From Pseudomonas hefeiensis (GTDB lineage Bacteria > Pseudomonadota > Gammaproteobacteria > Pseudomonadales > Pseudomonadaceae), in NCBI RefSeq assembly GCF_030687835.1, contig NZ_CP117449.1, forward strand, positions 4,154,001-4,218,000: a DNA stretch of 64,000 nucleotides, written 5' to 3'. This document shows positions 56,298 to 64,000 of this stretch, one piece after another (positions within the stretch are counted from its first letter, which is position 1; each line of letters opens with the position of its first letter). The translations under genes were made by a program, and so were the position numbers. The notes beneath the pieces are model-generated. The model had not been told where the DNA came from. It was given only the letters and a program-made list of their open reading frames with translations, and ran no database searches.

Positions 56298-57827
56298 TCA
56301 ATGGCCGCTGGCGGCAGGCCCCGCCTTCGCCGCAAACGGTGGCTTGGCCAGCCACACCAGCACGATCAACCCCATGAACGCCCACCCCAGCAGCGTGAAG
56401 TAATCCACGGTGGAGAGCATGTACGCCTGGCTGGTGAGGATATGGTCGAGCTGGGCATAAGCCGGTGTGCTCGCGCCACCGAGCTGGTTAAGCGCCTCGC
56501 GGGTGGCCGGCTCATAGGTGCTGATGCTTTCGCTCAGGTAGGCATGGTGCTGGTCGGCCCGGCGTATCCAGATCCAGGTAGTCAGGGACGCGGCGAAGCT
56601 GCCGCCCAGGGTGCGCAGGAACGTCGCAAGCCCGGCACCGTCGGCGATCTGGTGTGGTGGCAGGTCCGACATCAGGATGCTCAAGGTCGGCATGAAGAAC
56701 AGCGCCACGCCGATACCCATGAACAATTGCACCAGGGCAATGTGCTGGAAATCCACTTCGTTGGTGAACCCGGCGCGCATGAAGCAGCTCAGGCCGATGG
56801 CCAGAAACGCCAGCCCGGCCAGCAGACGCAGGTCGAACTTGTGGGCGTATTTACCGACGAAGGGCGACATCAGCACCGGCAGGATGCCAATGGGCGCCAC
56901 CGCCAACCCGGCCCAGGTGGCGGTGTAGCCCATCTGGGTCTGCAACCACTGCGGCAAGATCAGGTTGATGCCGAAGAACCCCGCGTAGCCCCCCACTAGC
57001 ACGATGGTGCCGATGCGAAAGTTGCGATAGGCGAACAACCGCAGATTGACCACCGGATGACGGTCGGTCATTTCCCAGATCACGAACACCGCCAGGGCAA
57101 TGACCGAGATGACCGCACCCATAATGATGAAGTTCGACTCGAACCAGTCCAGGTCGTTGCCCTTGTCGAGAATCACCTGGAGCGCACCGACTCCGATGAT
57201 CAGCGTGATCAACCCCACGTAATCCATTGGCTGGTGGCTGGTGACCACCGGCCGCGCCTTCAGCTGCTGGCGCACCACCATCACCGCGAAGATCCCGATG
57301 GGCACGTTGATGAAGAAAATCCATGGCCAGCTGTAGCTGTCGGTGATCCAGCCGCCGAGGATCGGCCCGGCAATCGGCGCGACCACCGTGACCATCGCCA
57401 GTAACGCCAGGGCCATGCCGCGCCTGGCCGGCGGATACACGGCAATCAGCAAGGTCTGGGTCATCGGGTACAAAGGCCCGGCCACCAGCCCCTGAAGGAC
57501 ACGAAAGCCGATCAGCTCCGGCATCGACGTGGAGATACCGCACAGAAACGAGGCGAGCACGAACAGCAGGGTTGCCCACAAAAACAGCTTCACCTCACCA
57601 AAGCGGCGACTCAGCCAACCGGTCAGCGGCAAGGCGATGGCGTTGCTCACCGCGAACGAGGTGATCACCCAGGTGCCCTGCTCCGAACTGACACCCAGGT
57701 TGCCGGAAATGGTCGGCAAGGCGACGTTGGCAATGGTGGTGTCGAGCACTTGCATGAACGTCGCCAACGACAGCCCGATGGTGCTGAGCAACAGGCTGGG
57801 CGGCGTGAAGGACGCGTTATTGCTCAT
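56298..57827 (-). CDS. emrB: DHA2-family multidrug efflux permease (EmrB/QacA)
   Basis: This 509-residue inner-membrane protein has about 14 helices. It carries the DHA2 motifs LDTTIANVALPTI (motif D1), GWLSRRFG (motif A) and GPILGGWITDSYSWPWIFFINVP (motif C region). It exports hydrophobic drugs through the EmrA adaptor and an outer-membrane channel. It is the last gene of the marR-OMF-emrA-emrB operon; a REPIN lies between it and emrA. Confidence 0.93.
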   Translation of the reverse strand: MSNNASFTPPSLLLSTIGLSLATFMQVLDTTIANVALPTISGNLGVSSEQGTWVITSFAVSNAIALPLTGWLSRRFGEVKLFLWATLLFVLASFLCGISTSMPELIGFRVLQGLVAGPLYPMTQTLLIAVYPPARRGMALALLAMVTVVAPIAGPILGGWITDSYSWPWIFFINVPIGIFAVMVVRQQLKARPVVTSHQPMDYVGLITLIIGVGALQVILDKGNDLDWFESNFIIMGAVISVIALAVFVIWEMTDRHPVVNLRLFAYRNFRIGTIVLVGGYAGFFGINLILPQWLQTQMGYTATWAGLAVAPIGILPVLMSPFVGKYAHKFDLRLLAGLAFLAIGLSCFMRAGFTNEVDFQHIALVQLFMGIGVALFFMPTLSILMSDLPPHQIADGAGLATFLRTLGGSFAASLTTWIWIRRADQHHAYLSESISTYEPATREALNQLGGASTPAYAQLDHILTSQAYMLSTVDYFTLLGWAFMGLIVLVWLAKPPFAAKAGPAASGH

Positions 57828-57880
57828 TGCGAGATCCTATGAAGCGACGGTGGTGAAATCGTTAGGCCAAGACATTCCCC

Positions 57881-57972
57881 CTGTGGGAGCGGGCTTGCTC
57901 GCGAAGACGGTTCCACATTCAACATCTGTAGTGGCTGATACAGCGCATTCGCGAGCAAGCCCGCTCCCACAG
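57881..57972. repeat. REPIN inside the efflux operon
   Basis: CTGTGGGAGCGGGCTTGCTCGCGAA and its inverse lie between emrA and emrB, so it is transcribed within the operon and could lower emrB expression or stabilise the emrA message. Confidence 0.9.
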
Positions 57973-58018
57973 GGTTTTGCACCAACCTGCTGGTGCAAAA
58001 CCCTGGCGGAGATAGCGA

Positions 58019-59221
58019 TCAGCGCTGCGCGGTCTTGCTGGCAGCAGCACTGTTTTCGTGGATCAACCGGGTGATCATCGCGTCGGCGTCGACCAGTTGC
58101 CGGTCATAGACCTGGGTGCTGAAAGAGGCTTGTTTCGGTGGTTGCTGGGCCAGCACCGGACCACTCTGGTCCCGCAGGTTGACGTCGACCTGGGTCGACA
58201 GGCCGACCCGCAGCGGATGCTTGGCCAGTTCCTGGGCATTGATATGAATACGCACTGGCACCCGCTGCACGATCTTGATCCAGTTGCCGGTGGCGTTTTG
58301 CGCTGGCAACAAGGCAAACGCGCTGCCGGTGCCAGCACCGAGACTGTCGACGGTGCCGCTGTACTTCACGTCGCTGCCATAGAGGTCGGTTTCGATGTCC
58401 ACCGGTTGGCCGATGCGCATGTCTCGCAGTTGGGTTTCCTTGAAGTTGGCGTCAATCCATAACTGATCCAGCGGAATCACCGCCATCAGCGCCGTGCCCG
58501 GCTGCACCCGCTGGCCCAACTGCACCGTGCGCTTGGCGACGTACCCGGTAACCGGCGCGATCAAGGTGCTGCGGGCGTTGGTCAGAAAGGCTTGGCGCAA
58601 TTGCGCGGCGGCCGATTGCACGTCTGGATGGGAAGCCACTACGGTGTCATCCACCAAGGCACTGGAGGTCTTGAGTTGCTGCCTGGCGTTGGCCAACGCA
58701 TTTTGCGCCGAGGTCAAGTCGTCACGGGCGTGGGACAGTTCCTCCCGGGAAATGGCCCCGCCGGCCGCCAGATTCTTGCGTCGGTTGTAGTTCTCCTGGG
58801 CCTTCTGTACCTCGGCCTCCTGGGCTTTGACCTGGGCCCGCATGCCATCGACGTTGCTGTACAAGCCCCGCACCTGACGCACGGTACGGGCCAGGTTGGC
58901 CTGGGCACTTTGCAGCCCGACCTCGGCGTCGTTCGGGTCGAACTGCACCAGCACCTGGCCTTCACGAACCAGGTCGCCGTCGTCGGCACCGATGCTCACC
59001 ACGGTGCCGGTGACTTGCGGCGTGATTTCCACGACGTTGCCGTTCACATAGGCGTCGTCGGTGCTCTCGCTCCAGCGACCATACAGTTCGTGCCAGGCCC
59101 AGACGCCCAGCCCCCCCAGGACGACAATCAGCGCCAGCCCCAGCAGCATCAGCTTGCGCTTGCGCGGGTTGCTGCTGTCCTGGGCAGTTTCAGAGGGTTG
59201 GGTAGTTTCGGCAGTAGCCAT
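58019..59221 (-). CDS. emrA: EmrA-type membrane fusion (HlyD) efflux subunit
   Basis: This 400-residue protein has one N-terminal membrane helix (MLLGLALIVVLGGLGVWAW) and a lipoyl-like segment STDDAYVNGNVVEITPQVTGTVVSIGADDGD. A long coiled coil (about 100-200) and a beta-barrel part (TLIAPVTGYVAKRTVQLGQRV) follow. It bridges EmrB to the outer-membrane factor in the periplasm. Confidence 0.94.
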   Translation of the reverse strand: MATAETTQPSETAQDSSNPRKRKLMLLGLALIVVLGGLGVWAWHELYGRWSESTDDAYVNGNVVEITPQVTGTVVSIGADDGDLVREGQVLVQFDPNDAEVGLQSAQANLARTVRQVRGLYSNVDGMRAQVKAQEAEVQKAQENYNRRKNLAAGGAISREELSHARDDLTSAQNALANARQQLKTSSALVDDTVVASHPDVQSAAAQLRQAFLTNARSTLIAPVTGYVAKRTVQLGQRVQPGTALMAVIPLDQLWIDANFKETQLRDMRIGQPVDIETDLYGSDVKYSGTVDSLGAGTGSAFALLPAQNATGNWIKIVQRVPVRIHINAQELAKHPLRVGLSTQVDVNLRDQSGPVLAQQPPKQASFSTQVYDRQLVDADAMITRLIHENSAAASKTAQR

Positions 59222-59236
59222 GACAAGTACCTCGAA

Positions 59237-60706
59237 TCAGTTGTTCGGCGTGGTGGAGGCCGGCGCGGCCGAAGCCAGGGTGTCGGCCTCGAAGCCACCG
59301 CCCAGGGCCTGCATCAGTTGGATCGACAGGTCGATCTGCTCGGCATTCAGGTTGGCCAGTTGGCGCTGGGTCTGGAGCAATTGCTGCTCGATGCTCAGCA
59401 CGTCCAGGTAATTTCCGATGCCGGAGCCATAGCGCTGGACCACGGTGTCGTAAGAGTTCTGCGCGATATCGGTGGCGTGTTGCTGCGCGGCGATCTGCCG
59501 TGCGATGTCGCGCAACTGGTTGATGGTGTCGCTGACATCCCCAAGGGCCTTGACCAGACTCTTGTTGTACTGCGCCACCGCCAGGTCGTAATCGGCATCC
59601 CGGGCGTCCAGGTCCGCCCGCAAGCGCCCGCCGTCGAAGATCGGCAGCGACACCGTCGGCGCTACGTTGAAGAAGCGACTGGCCGAACCGAACATCGCGT
59701 CCCCCAACAACGACTGCACCCCCGCCGCCGCGCTCAGGTTGAGGTTGGGGTAGAAATTCGTCTTGCCGGCTTCAATGTTCTTGCCCGCCGCCTCAACTCG
59801 CCAGCGGCCCGCGACCAGGTCCGGACGACGGCCCAGCAATTCGGCCGGCAGGTTCGACGGCAGGGCGACGGCGCTGGCTTGCAGCACGTGGGGGCGAGCA
59901 ATTTCATTGCCGCGGTCCGGCCCCTTGCCCAACAACACCGCCAAGGCGATTTTTGCGCTTTGCAGGCGTTTTTCCGCGTCGATCCGGCTCGCATCGGCGC
60001 TGGCTTCCAGGCTTTCGGTCTGCTGGAACTGATATTCACTGTCGATCCCGGCGCTGAGGCGGCGCTTGCCCAGATCGAGCATTTGCCGGGTGCGCTTGAG
60101 GTCTTCAGAGGCCAGGTCGTAAATGATATGGGCCTGCCCCAGATCGCTGTAGGCCCGGGCCACGTCAGCAGCGAGCGTCAGGCGGGCGGCCTGCCGGTCG
60201 ATCTCGGCGGCGCGGGCCTGGCCCAGGGCCGCTTCCCAGGCGGCGCGCTGGCCGCCCCAGAGGTCGAAGTTGTAATTGAAATCCACGCCCAGCGAACGCA
60301 GCGTGCTGTATGCCCCGCCCTGCCCTTGCGGGTCCTGGTCACGGGCCAGGCGCGAACGGCTGACACTGGCGCTGGCATCCAGGGTCGGCATGCGCGCCGC
60401 ATTGGCGGCGTAGGCAGCGGCGCTGGCCTGATGCACCCGGGCGCTGGCGATCTGCATGTCCGGGCTGTCGCGCAACGCTTCGTGGATCAAGCCGTCGAGT
60501 TGTGGATCGCCGAGGCTTTTCCACCAATCGCTTTTCGGCCAGGAAGCGGGCGACAGCGTCACGCCGTTGAGAGATTGCCCGGCCTTGAGGTTTTGGGCCT
60601 CAAGGCTGACGCCTTCGGTGTCCAGGCCGCTGTAGCTGGCACAACCAGCCAGGCTCATGGCCAGCAACACCAGGCTGATTCGGCTACGCAAGGTTTTACG
60701 ACTCAT
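59237..60706 (-). CDS. NodT-family outer-membrane efflux lipoprotein
   Basis: This 489-residue protein has a lipoprotein signal (ISLVLLAMSLAGC) and two outer-membrane efflux repeats typical of RND/EmrAB outer channels: WWKSLGDPQLDGLIHEAL near the start, and LNLSAAAGVQSLLG and DLAVAQYNKSLVKALGDVSD later. It is TolC-like in role. It overlaps the marR stop by 4 bp and precedes emrA. Confidence 0.92.
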   Translation of the reverse strand: MSRKTLRSRISLVLLAMSLAGCASYSGLDTEGVSLEAQNLKAGQSLNGVTLSPASWPKSDWWKSLGDPQLDGLIHEALRDSPDMQIASARVHQASAAAYAANAARMPTLDASASVSRSRLARDQDPQGQGGAYSTLRSLGVDFNYNFDLWGGQRAAWEAALGQARAAEIDRQAARLTLAADVARAYSDLGQAHIIYDLASEDLKRTRQMLDLGKRRLSAGIDSEYQFQQTESLEASADASRIDAEKRLQSAKIALAVLLGKGPDRGNEIARPHVLQASAVALPSNLPAELLGRRPDLVAGRWRVEAAGKNIEAGKTNFYPNLNLSAAAGVQSLLGDAMFGSASRFFNVAPTVSLPIFDGGRLRADLDARDADYDLAVAQYNKSLVKALGDVSDTINQLRDIARQIAAQQHATDIAQNSYDTVVQRYGSGIGNYLDVLSIEQQLLQTQRQLANLNAEQIDLSIQLMQALGGGFEADTLASAAPASTTPNN

Positions 60707-61176
60707 TTGCCCCCCAACCGCAACACGGTGATGGGATCACCGGCGGCGAGCAGAATTTTCTTGAGAATTTGTTCGAGGATTTGCAGCTCCTCACGGCTGA
60801 TCGCACCGGCCAATTGGTTCATGGCATCGGCACCGATAACAGGCAGACGATCGGCCAGAGCCTGGCCGGCTTCGGTCAGCACCAGTCGCACCTGCCGACG
60901 GTCATCCGCCGAGCGTTGGCGGATCAAGAAACCTTTCTGCTCCAGGCGATCGACCATTCGTGTCATCGAGCCGCTGTCCAGGGACAGGTACCGACACAGC
61001 TCGACCGGCGTATCGATGCCGTGCTGGGCCATGATGATCAACACCTTGAACTGCGCGGCGGTGATGCCGACGGGTTCCATGTGGGTATCGATGATCCGGT
61101 CCTTGAGCAGCGCGGCACGGCCGAGCAGCATGCCGAGCTGGCAATTGTGGAAATCGTCCGGGGTGAAATGTTTCAT
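60703..61176 (-). CDS. MarR-family repressor of the efflux operon
   Basis: This 157-residue regulator has a winged HTH: GITAAQFKVLIIMAQHGIDTPVELCRYLSLDSGSMTRMVDRLEQKGFLIRQRSADDRRQVRLVLT (used as landmarks in part). It is the first gene of the operon, EmrR-like in position. Two identical palindromes directly upstream are its probable operators, where a drug ligand would release it. Confidence 0.94.
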   Translation of the reverse strand: MKHFTPDDFHNCQLGMLLGRAALLKDRIIDTHMEPVGITAAQFKVLIIMAQHGIDTPVELCRYLSLDSGSMTRMVDRLEQKGFLIRQRSADDRRQVRLVLTEAGQALADRLPVIGADAMNQLAGAISREELQILEQILKKILLAAGDPITVLRLGGK

Positions 61177-61189
61177 CTGACCACCTTTT

Positions 61190-61235
61190 ACTGCCTAGGC
61201 AGTGAATGTATGTCGAGATGTTACTGCCTAGGCAG
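61190..61235. promoter_or_regulatory. Two identical 12-bp palindromic operators of the MarR gene
   Basis: CTGCCTAGGCAG occurs at 61191-61202 and 61224-61235, 33 bp start to start, which is about three helical turns. They lie just upstream of the marR start at 61176. Two same-face dimer sites fit MarR autorepression. Confidence 0.8.
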
Positions 61236-61293
61236 CAAATGTCAAACAAATAGTTAGTTTACTATGCATAACCCGACAAACGCAGATAAAAAA

Positions 61294-61382
61294 TGTGGGA
61301 GCGGGCTTGCTCGCGAAAGCGCTAGTCAGTCAACGAAGATGTTGAATGTCACACCGCATTCGCGAGCAAGCCCGCTCCCACA
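61294..61382. repeat. REPIN
   Basis: TGTGGGAGCGGGCTTGCTCGCGAA and its inverse, between the efflux operon and the 3' end of tamB. Confidence 0.9.
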
Positions 61383-61399
61383 AATGATTGGGGGAAGCG

Positions 61400-64000
61400 T
61401 TAGAAATCGCGCTTGTAGAAGATATCCAGGGAACTGGCGACGCCGCTGGCGGCTTCCAGGTAAACCCGCTTGCTGAGTTTGTAGCGCAGGGCGATGGTGT
61501 TGGCCGGTTCGAACACGCCGACACCGTAACGCAGGCTGAGTTTTTCCGTCAGATTGCCGCTGGCCACCACGCTGGTGGTATCGCCGCTGCCCTGGGTATC
61601 GAGCTGAAAATCCTGGATACCCAGGTCATTGGCCAGGCTGGTGGTCACCCCCGCACTGCCCATCAGCCCCAGGCCCAGTGCCGCCTGGGCGAGCATGTTG
61701 TTGTCCTCGCCCGTGGTGCTCAGCGGCCGGCCGAGTACCAGATAGGACAACGCCTGCTCCTGGCTCATGGCCGGCTCAGAGAAGATTTGCGTGGTCGGCT
61801 GTTCGGCGCTGCCGCTCAAACGAATGCCGGCGATCACGTCATCAGTCTGGCGGATCGCTTCAATATCCAGGTAAGGCTGGTCGATGGGCCCGGCGAACAG
61901 CAGCCGCGCCCGACGCACCGTCAGCCGCTGCCCATAGGCCCGGTAGCGACCGTCGTTGAGCCAGAGTTCACCACGGGTGTCCATGTTGTCGCCAATGTGT
62001 ACCTGGCCCCGTACGTTGGCCGTGAGGCCGAAGCCTGCAAACGCGAGTTTTTCCTGGCCTACGATCACATCGATGTCCATCGCCATGGCCATCGGTGTCT
62101 TACCCTCCTCGGTCTGGTGACCGACGATTACTGTGTCATCCGACACCTTGACGGTAGACGGCGGCAGTTCGCGCACGGTAATTTCGCCTTTGGGCACCAG
62201 GACCTTGCCGGCGATGGAAAGCCGCTCGTCCTGCATCGTGATGGTCAGGTCCGGCGCCACCTCCAGCACCGCATAAGGTTCGACGGTGACCGGCAATTGC
62301 GACCCCTTGAGCGCCAGGTTCATGCTCAGGGCTTCGCCCCAGCCAATGTCCCCGGTCAGGCTGCCCCGTCCATCCTTGCCACTTTTCCAATCACCGTTCA
62401 GGCGCACCGTTTCACCGGCAATCGTTGCGCGCATCTGCAAGTCTTCGAGGCTGACCGGCAGTTCCGGGCCGGACACTTCGCCGTCGCTGATCAACAGGTT
62501 ACCGTTGACCTGGGGCGCCAACAAACCACCCGACAGCGTGCCGCTGCCGTTCAGGTGCCCGGTGAGGGTTTCCACCATCGGCAGGAATGGCCGGGCCACG
62601 GACAAGTCCAGGCCGCTCAGGCGGAACGAGCCGCTCAGCGGTTTGCTCGCCGGTAACGGGTTGATCTGCGCCTGGAGCATCAGTTCGCCAAGTTTGGCCC
62701 CGGCGAAATTCAGGTGGGTGTCGATCCGCTTGGGCGTAAGGCGACTGTCAAGGGTCAAGGTCTGGTACGGGAAGTCCAGCCATTGCTCATCGTCGCGTTC
62801 CTTGTTCCGGATCCGCAAAGTGCCACCGCTGGCATCCACCAGGATGCGTCCGTTCGGCCCGCTGGCCGGCAGGTCCAGTTGCAGGTCGGCGCTGAGCCGG
62901 CCCTGCCAGGCAAAATCCTTGGGCATCCACTGGGCTAGGCTTTCGATGGGGAATTGCTTGAGGTGATAGCGCAGCTTCGGCTCCGGCATCAGGCGCTGAT
63001 CCTCACCACACAGGCTGGCCTGGCCGGAACGCCAACAGTGGGCCCCCAGGTTGAGCGTGCCGTTGGCCAGTCGCTCCAGCTTGGCCGGGGCTTGCAGACG
63101 CCAGTCCTGGCCGCCGGCCTGCACATTGCCAGTGCTTAGACGCCCGCGCCAGTTGCCTTGGTCGAGCACGCCATCGAGCGCCAGGGTCGTTTCAAGCTGT
63201 GGCCCTTGCAGGTCGAGGGTCAGTTTTTGCTGCCTGATGTCGCCCTGCCCACTGACCGTCAGGACACCTAGCGACGTATCACCCGCCCGAATGCCGCTGG
63301 CCTTGAGGTCAACCTTGCCCCGCTGCGCGCTGTCGAGGGTCGCATCCAGGTTCAGGCTTTGCAGGCGGTTGTCCTGCAACGCCAGTTGCGTGCCTTGCAG
63401 GTCGAGCTTGCCTTGGGGGGCCTTGAGTGTCCCGGCCACGTTGAGGCGACCGATCACCTGGCCACGCAATTGCGGCCAGAGCTGGGCCAGACGCGAGAGC
63501 TTGATATCGATCTGACCGGTGAGTTTTTGTTGCAAGCTGCCCGTGCCGTTGATGCGGTTATCCCCCAGGCGAATGTCCAGCGCGCTGAGGTTCCACTGCT
63601 CGCCACCACCGTTGGCCTTGGCCTGGAACAGCGCCGGTTGGCCGCGCAACTTGCCCTTGAGGTCCAGGTCCGCATCGAGACTCAATGCATCGTTTTTCAT
63701 CGAACCCTTGCTGCGCAACGGCCCGGCCAGGGTGCCGGGCAGCTCGCCCAGCCAGTACGCCGGGTTGATGGCCGAAAGCTCCAGTGCCGTGTCCCAGGCG
63801 ATGCCGTCGGCAAATTGCAGGTTCAAATGCCCCTCGGCCTTGCCCTGCCCGGCGGCGAGTTTGAGTTCCGGCAAATGGATTTGTGTCAGATCGCCGCTGA
63901 ACGGACTGTCCAGGCTGAACGCCCCGGCGGGCCCGTCCAGCGCTGCCTGGAAATTGCCCAGGTATTGGCCATCGGTGTACGACACTTCACCGTTGAAACT
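61400..64000 (-). CDS. tamB: Translocation and assembly module protein TamB, C-terminal part
   Basis: At least 867 codons of a large periplasmic beta-rich protein are present; the 5' part lies beyond the window. The C-terminal DUF490/TamB domain is clear: GELWLNDGRYRAYGQRLTVRRARLLFAG, IAGIRLSGSAEQPTTQIFSEPAMSQEQALSYLVLGRPL (landmarks in part) and a final IALRYKLSKRVYLEAASGVASSLDIFYKRDF, a beta-barrel-type end. It works with TamA in moving outer-membrane proteins or lipids. The tamA gene should lie to the right. Confidence 0.93.
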   Translation of the reverse strand, partial: SFNGEVSYTDGQYLGNFQAALDGPAGAFSLDSPFSGDLTQIHLPELKLAAGQGKAEGHLNLQFADGIAWDTALELSAINPAYWLGELPGTLAGPLRSKGSMKNDALSLDADLDLKGKLRGQPALFQAKANGGGEQWNLSALDIRLGDNRINGTGSLQQKLTGQIDIKLSRLAQLWPQLRGQVIGRLNVAGTLKAPQGKLDLQGTQLALQDNRLQSLNLDATLDSAQRGKVDLKASGIRAGDTSLGVLTVSGQGDIRQQKLTLDLQGPQLETTLALDGVLDQGNWRGRLSTGNVQAGGQDWRLQAPAKLERLANGTLNLGAHCWRSGQASLCGEDQRLMPEPKLRYHLKQFPIESLAQWMPKDFAWQGRLSADLQLDLPASGPNGRILVDASGGTLRIRNKERDDEQWLDFPYQTLTLDSRLTPKRIDTHLNFAGAKLGELMLQAQINPLPASKPLSGSFRLSGLDLSVARPFLPMVETLTGHLNGSGTLSGGLLAPQVNGNLLISDGEVSGPELPVSLEDLQMRATIAGETVRLNGDWKSGKDGRGSLTGDIGWGEALSMNLALKGSQLPVTVEPYAVLEVAPDLTITMQDERLSIAGKVLVPKGEITVRELPPSTVKVSDDTVIVGHQTEEGKTPMAMAMDIDVIVGQEKLAFAGFGLTANVRGQVHIGDNMDTRGELWLNDGRYRAYGQRLTVRRARLLFAGPIDQPYLDIEAIRQTDDVIAGIRLSGSAEQPTTQIFSEPAMSQEQALSYLVLGRPLSTTGEDNNMLAQAALGLGLMGSAGVTTSLANDLGIQDFQLDTQGSGDTTSVVASGNLTEKLSLRYGVGVFEPANTIALRYKLSKRVYLEAASGVASSLDIFYKRDF

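Noticed and set aside
58592..61180. An 862-codon frame opposite emrA and the outer-membrane factor gene
   Set aside because: It is a shadow of two clear efflux genes and lacks any recognisable motif.

Overview
The window looks like a chromosome segment of a fluorescent-group Pseudomonas. The evidence is the core gene order thrS-infC-rpmI-rplT-pheS-pheT-ihfA-MerR-tRNA-Pro, an RsmE-type CsrA protein, an ATT-start infC, and inverted pairs of the GTGGGAGCG...GCTCGCGA repeat (REPINs) common in this group. All calls come from reading the sequence and its translations; no database search was run.

Region 1 (1-9431) is the distal part of an integrative conjugative element (ICE) of the PFGI-1/ICEclc type. 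It holds mating-pair-formation genes (TIGR03756-like, TIGR03755-like, a small membrane protein, a TraG N-terminal protein), a DUF3742 gene on the opposite strand, an accessory gene, an ArdC-like antirestriction/metallopeptidase gene, and a MobH/TraI_2-type relaxase. A small HTH regulator with a divergent partial gene sits directly upstream of the transfer genes.

Region 2 (9432-31146) is cargo between the relaxase and a tRNA-Pro(GGG) gene, and almost all of it resembles anti-phage defence. In order: a CHAT-protease gene broken by two slippage-type frameshifts; an AbpA/AbpB-like nuclease-helicase pair; an unknown two-gene unit whose second protein has a PD-(D/E)xK-like pattern; an operon of two large nuclease-STAND ATPases led by a translationally coupled SIR2-like stub; a two-gene unit of a PhoD-like metallophosphatase and a TIR-like/DUF4062 protein; and a large SF2 helicase with a C-terminal nuclease-like segment. 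No integrase was found between the relaxase and the tRNA. The twin-STAND operon (with its SIR2 stub) and the phosphatase/TIR-like pair are the best candidates for undescribed systems.

Region 3 (31147-64000) is core chromosome. It contains the translation cluster (tRNA-Pro to thrS), a small secreted protein, a cold-shock gene, an I78-type inhibitor lipoprotein, a complete ribose operon (rbsBACRKD plus a periplasmic nucleoside hydrolase), a LexA-controlled DUF1654-endA operon, a SPOR lipoprotein, rsmE, cysS, glnS, ppiB-lpxH, an emrB-emrA-OMF-marR efflux operon with twin palindromic operators, and the 3' part of tamB. Five REP clusters lie in this region; I noticed none in the island.
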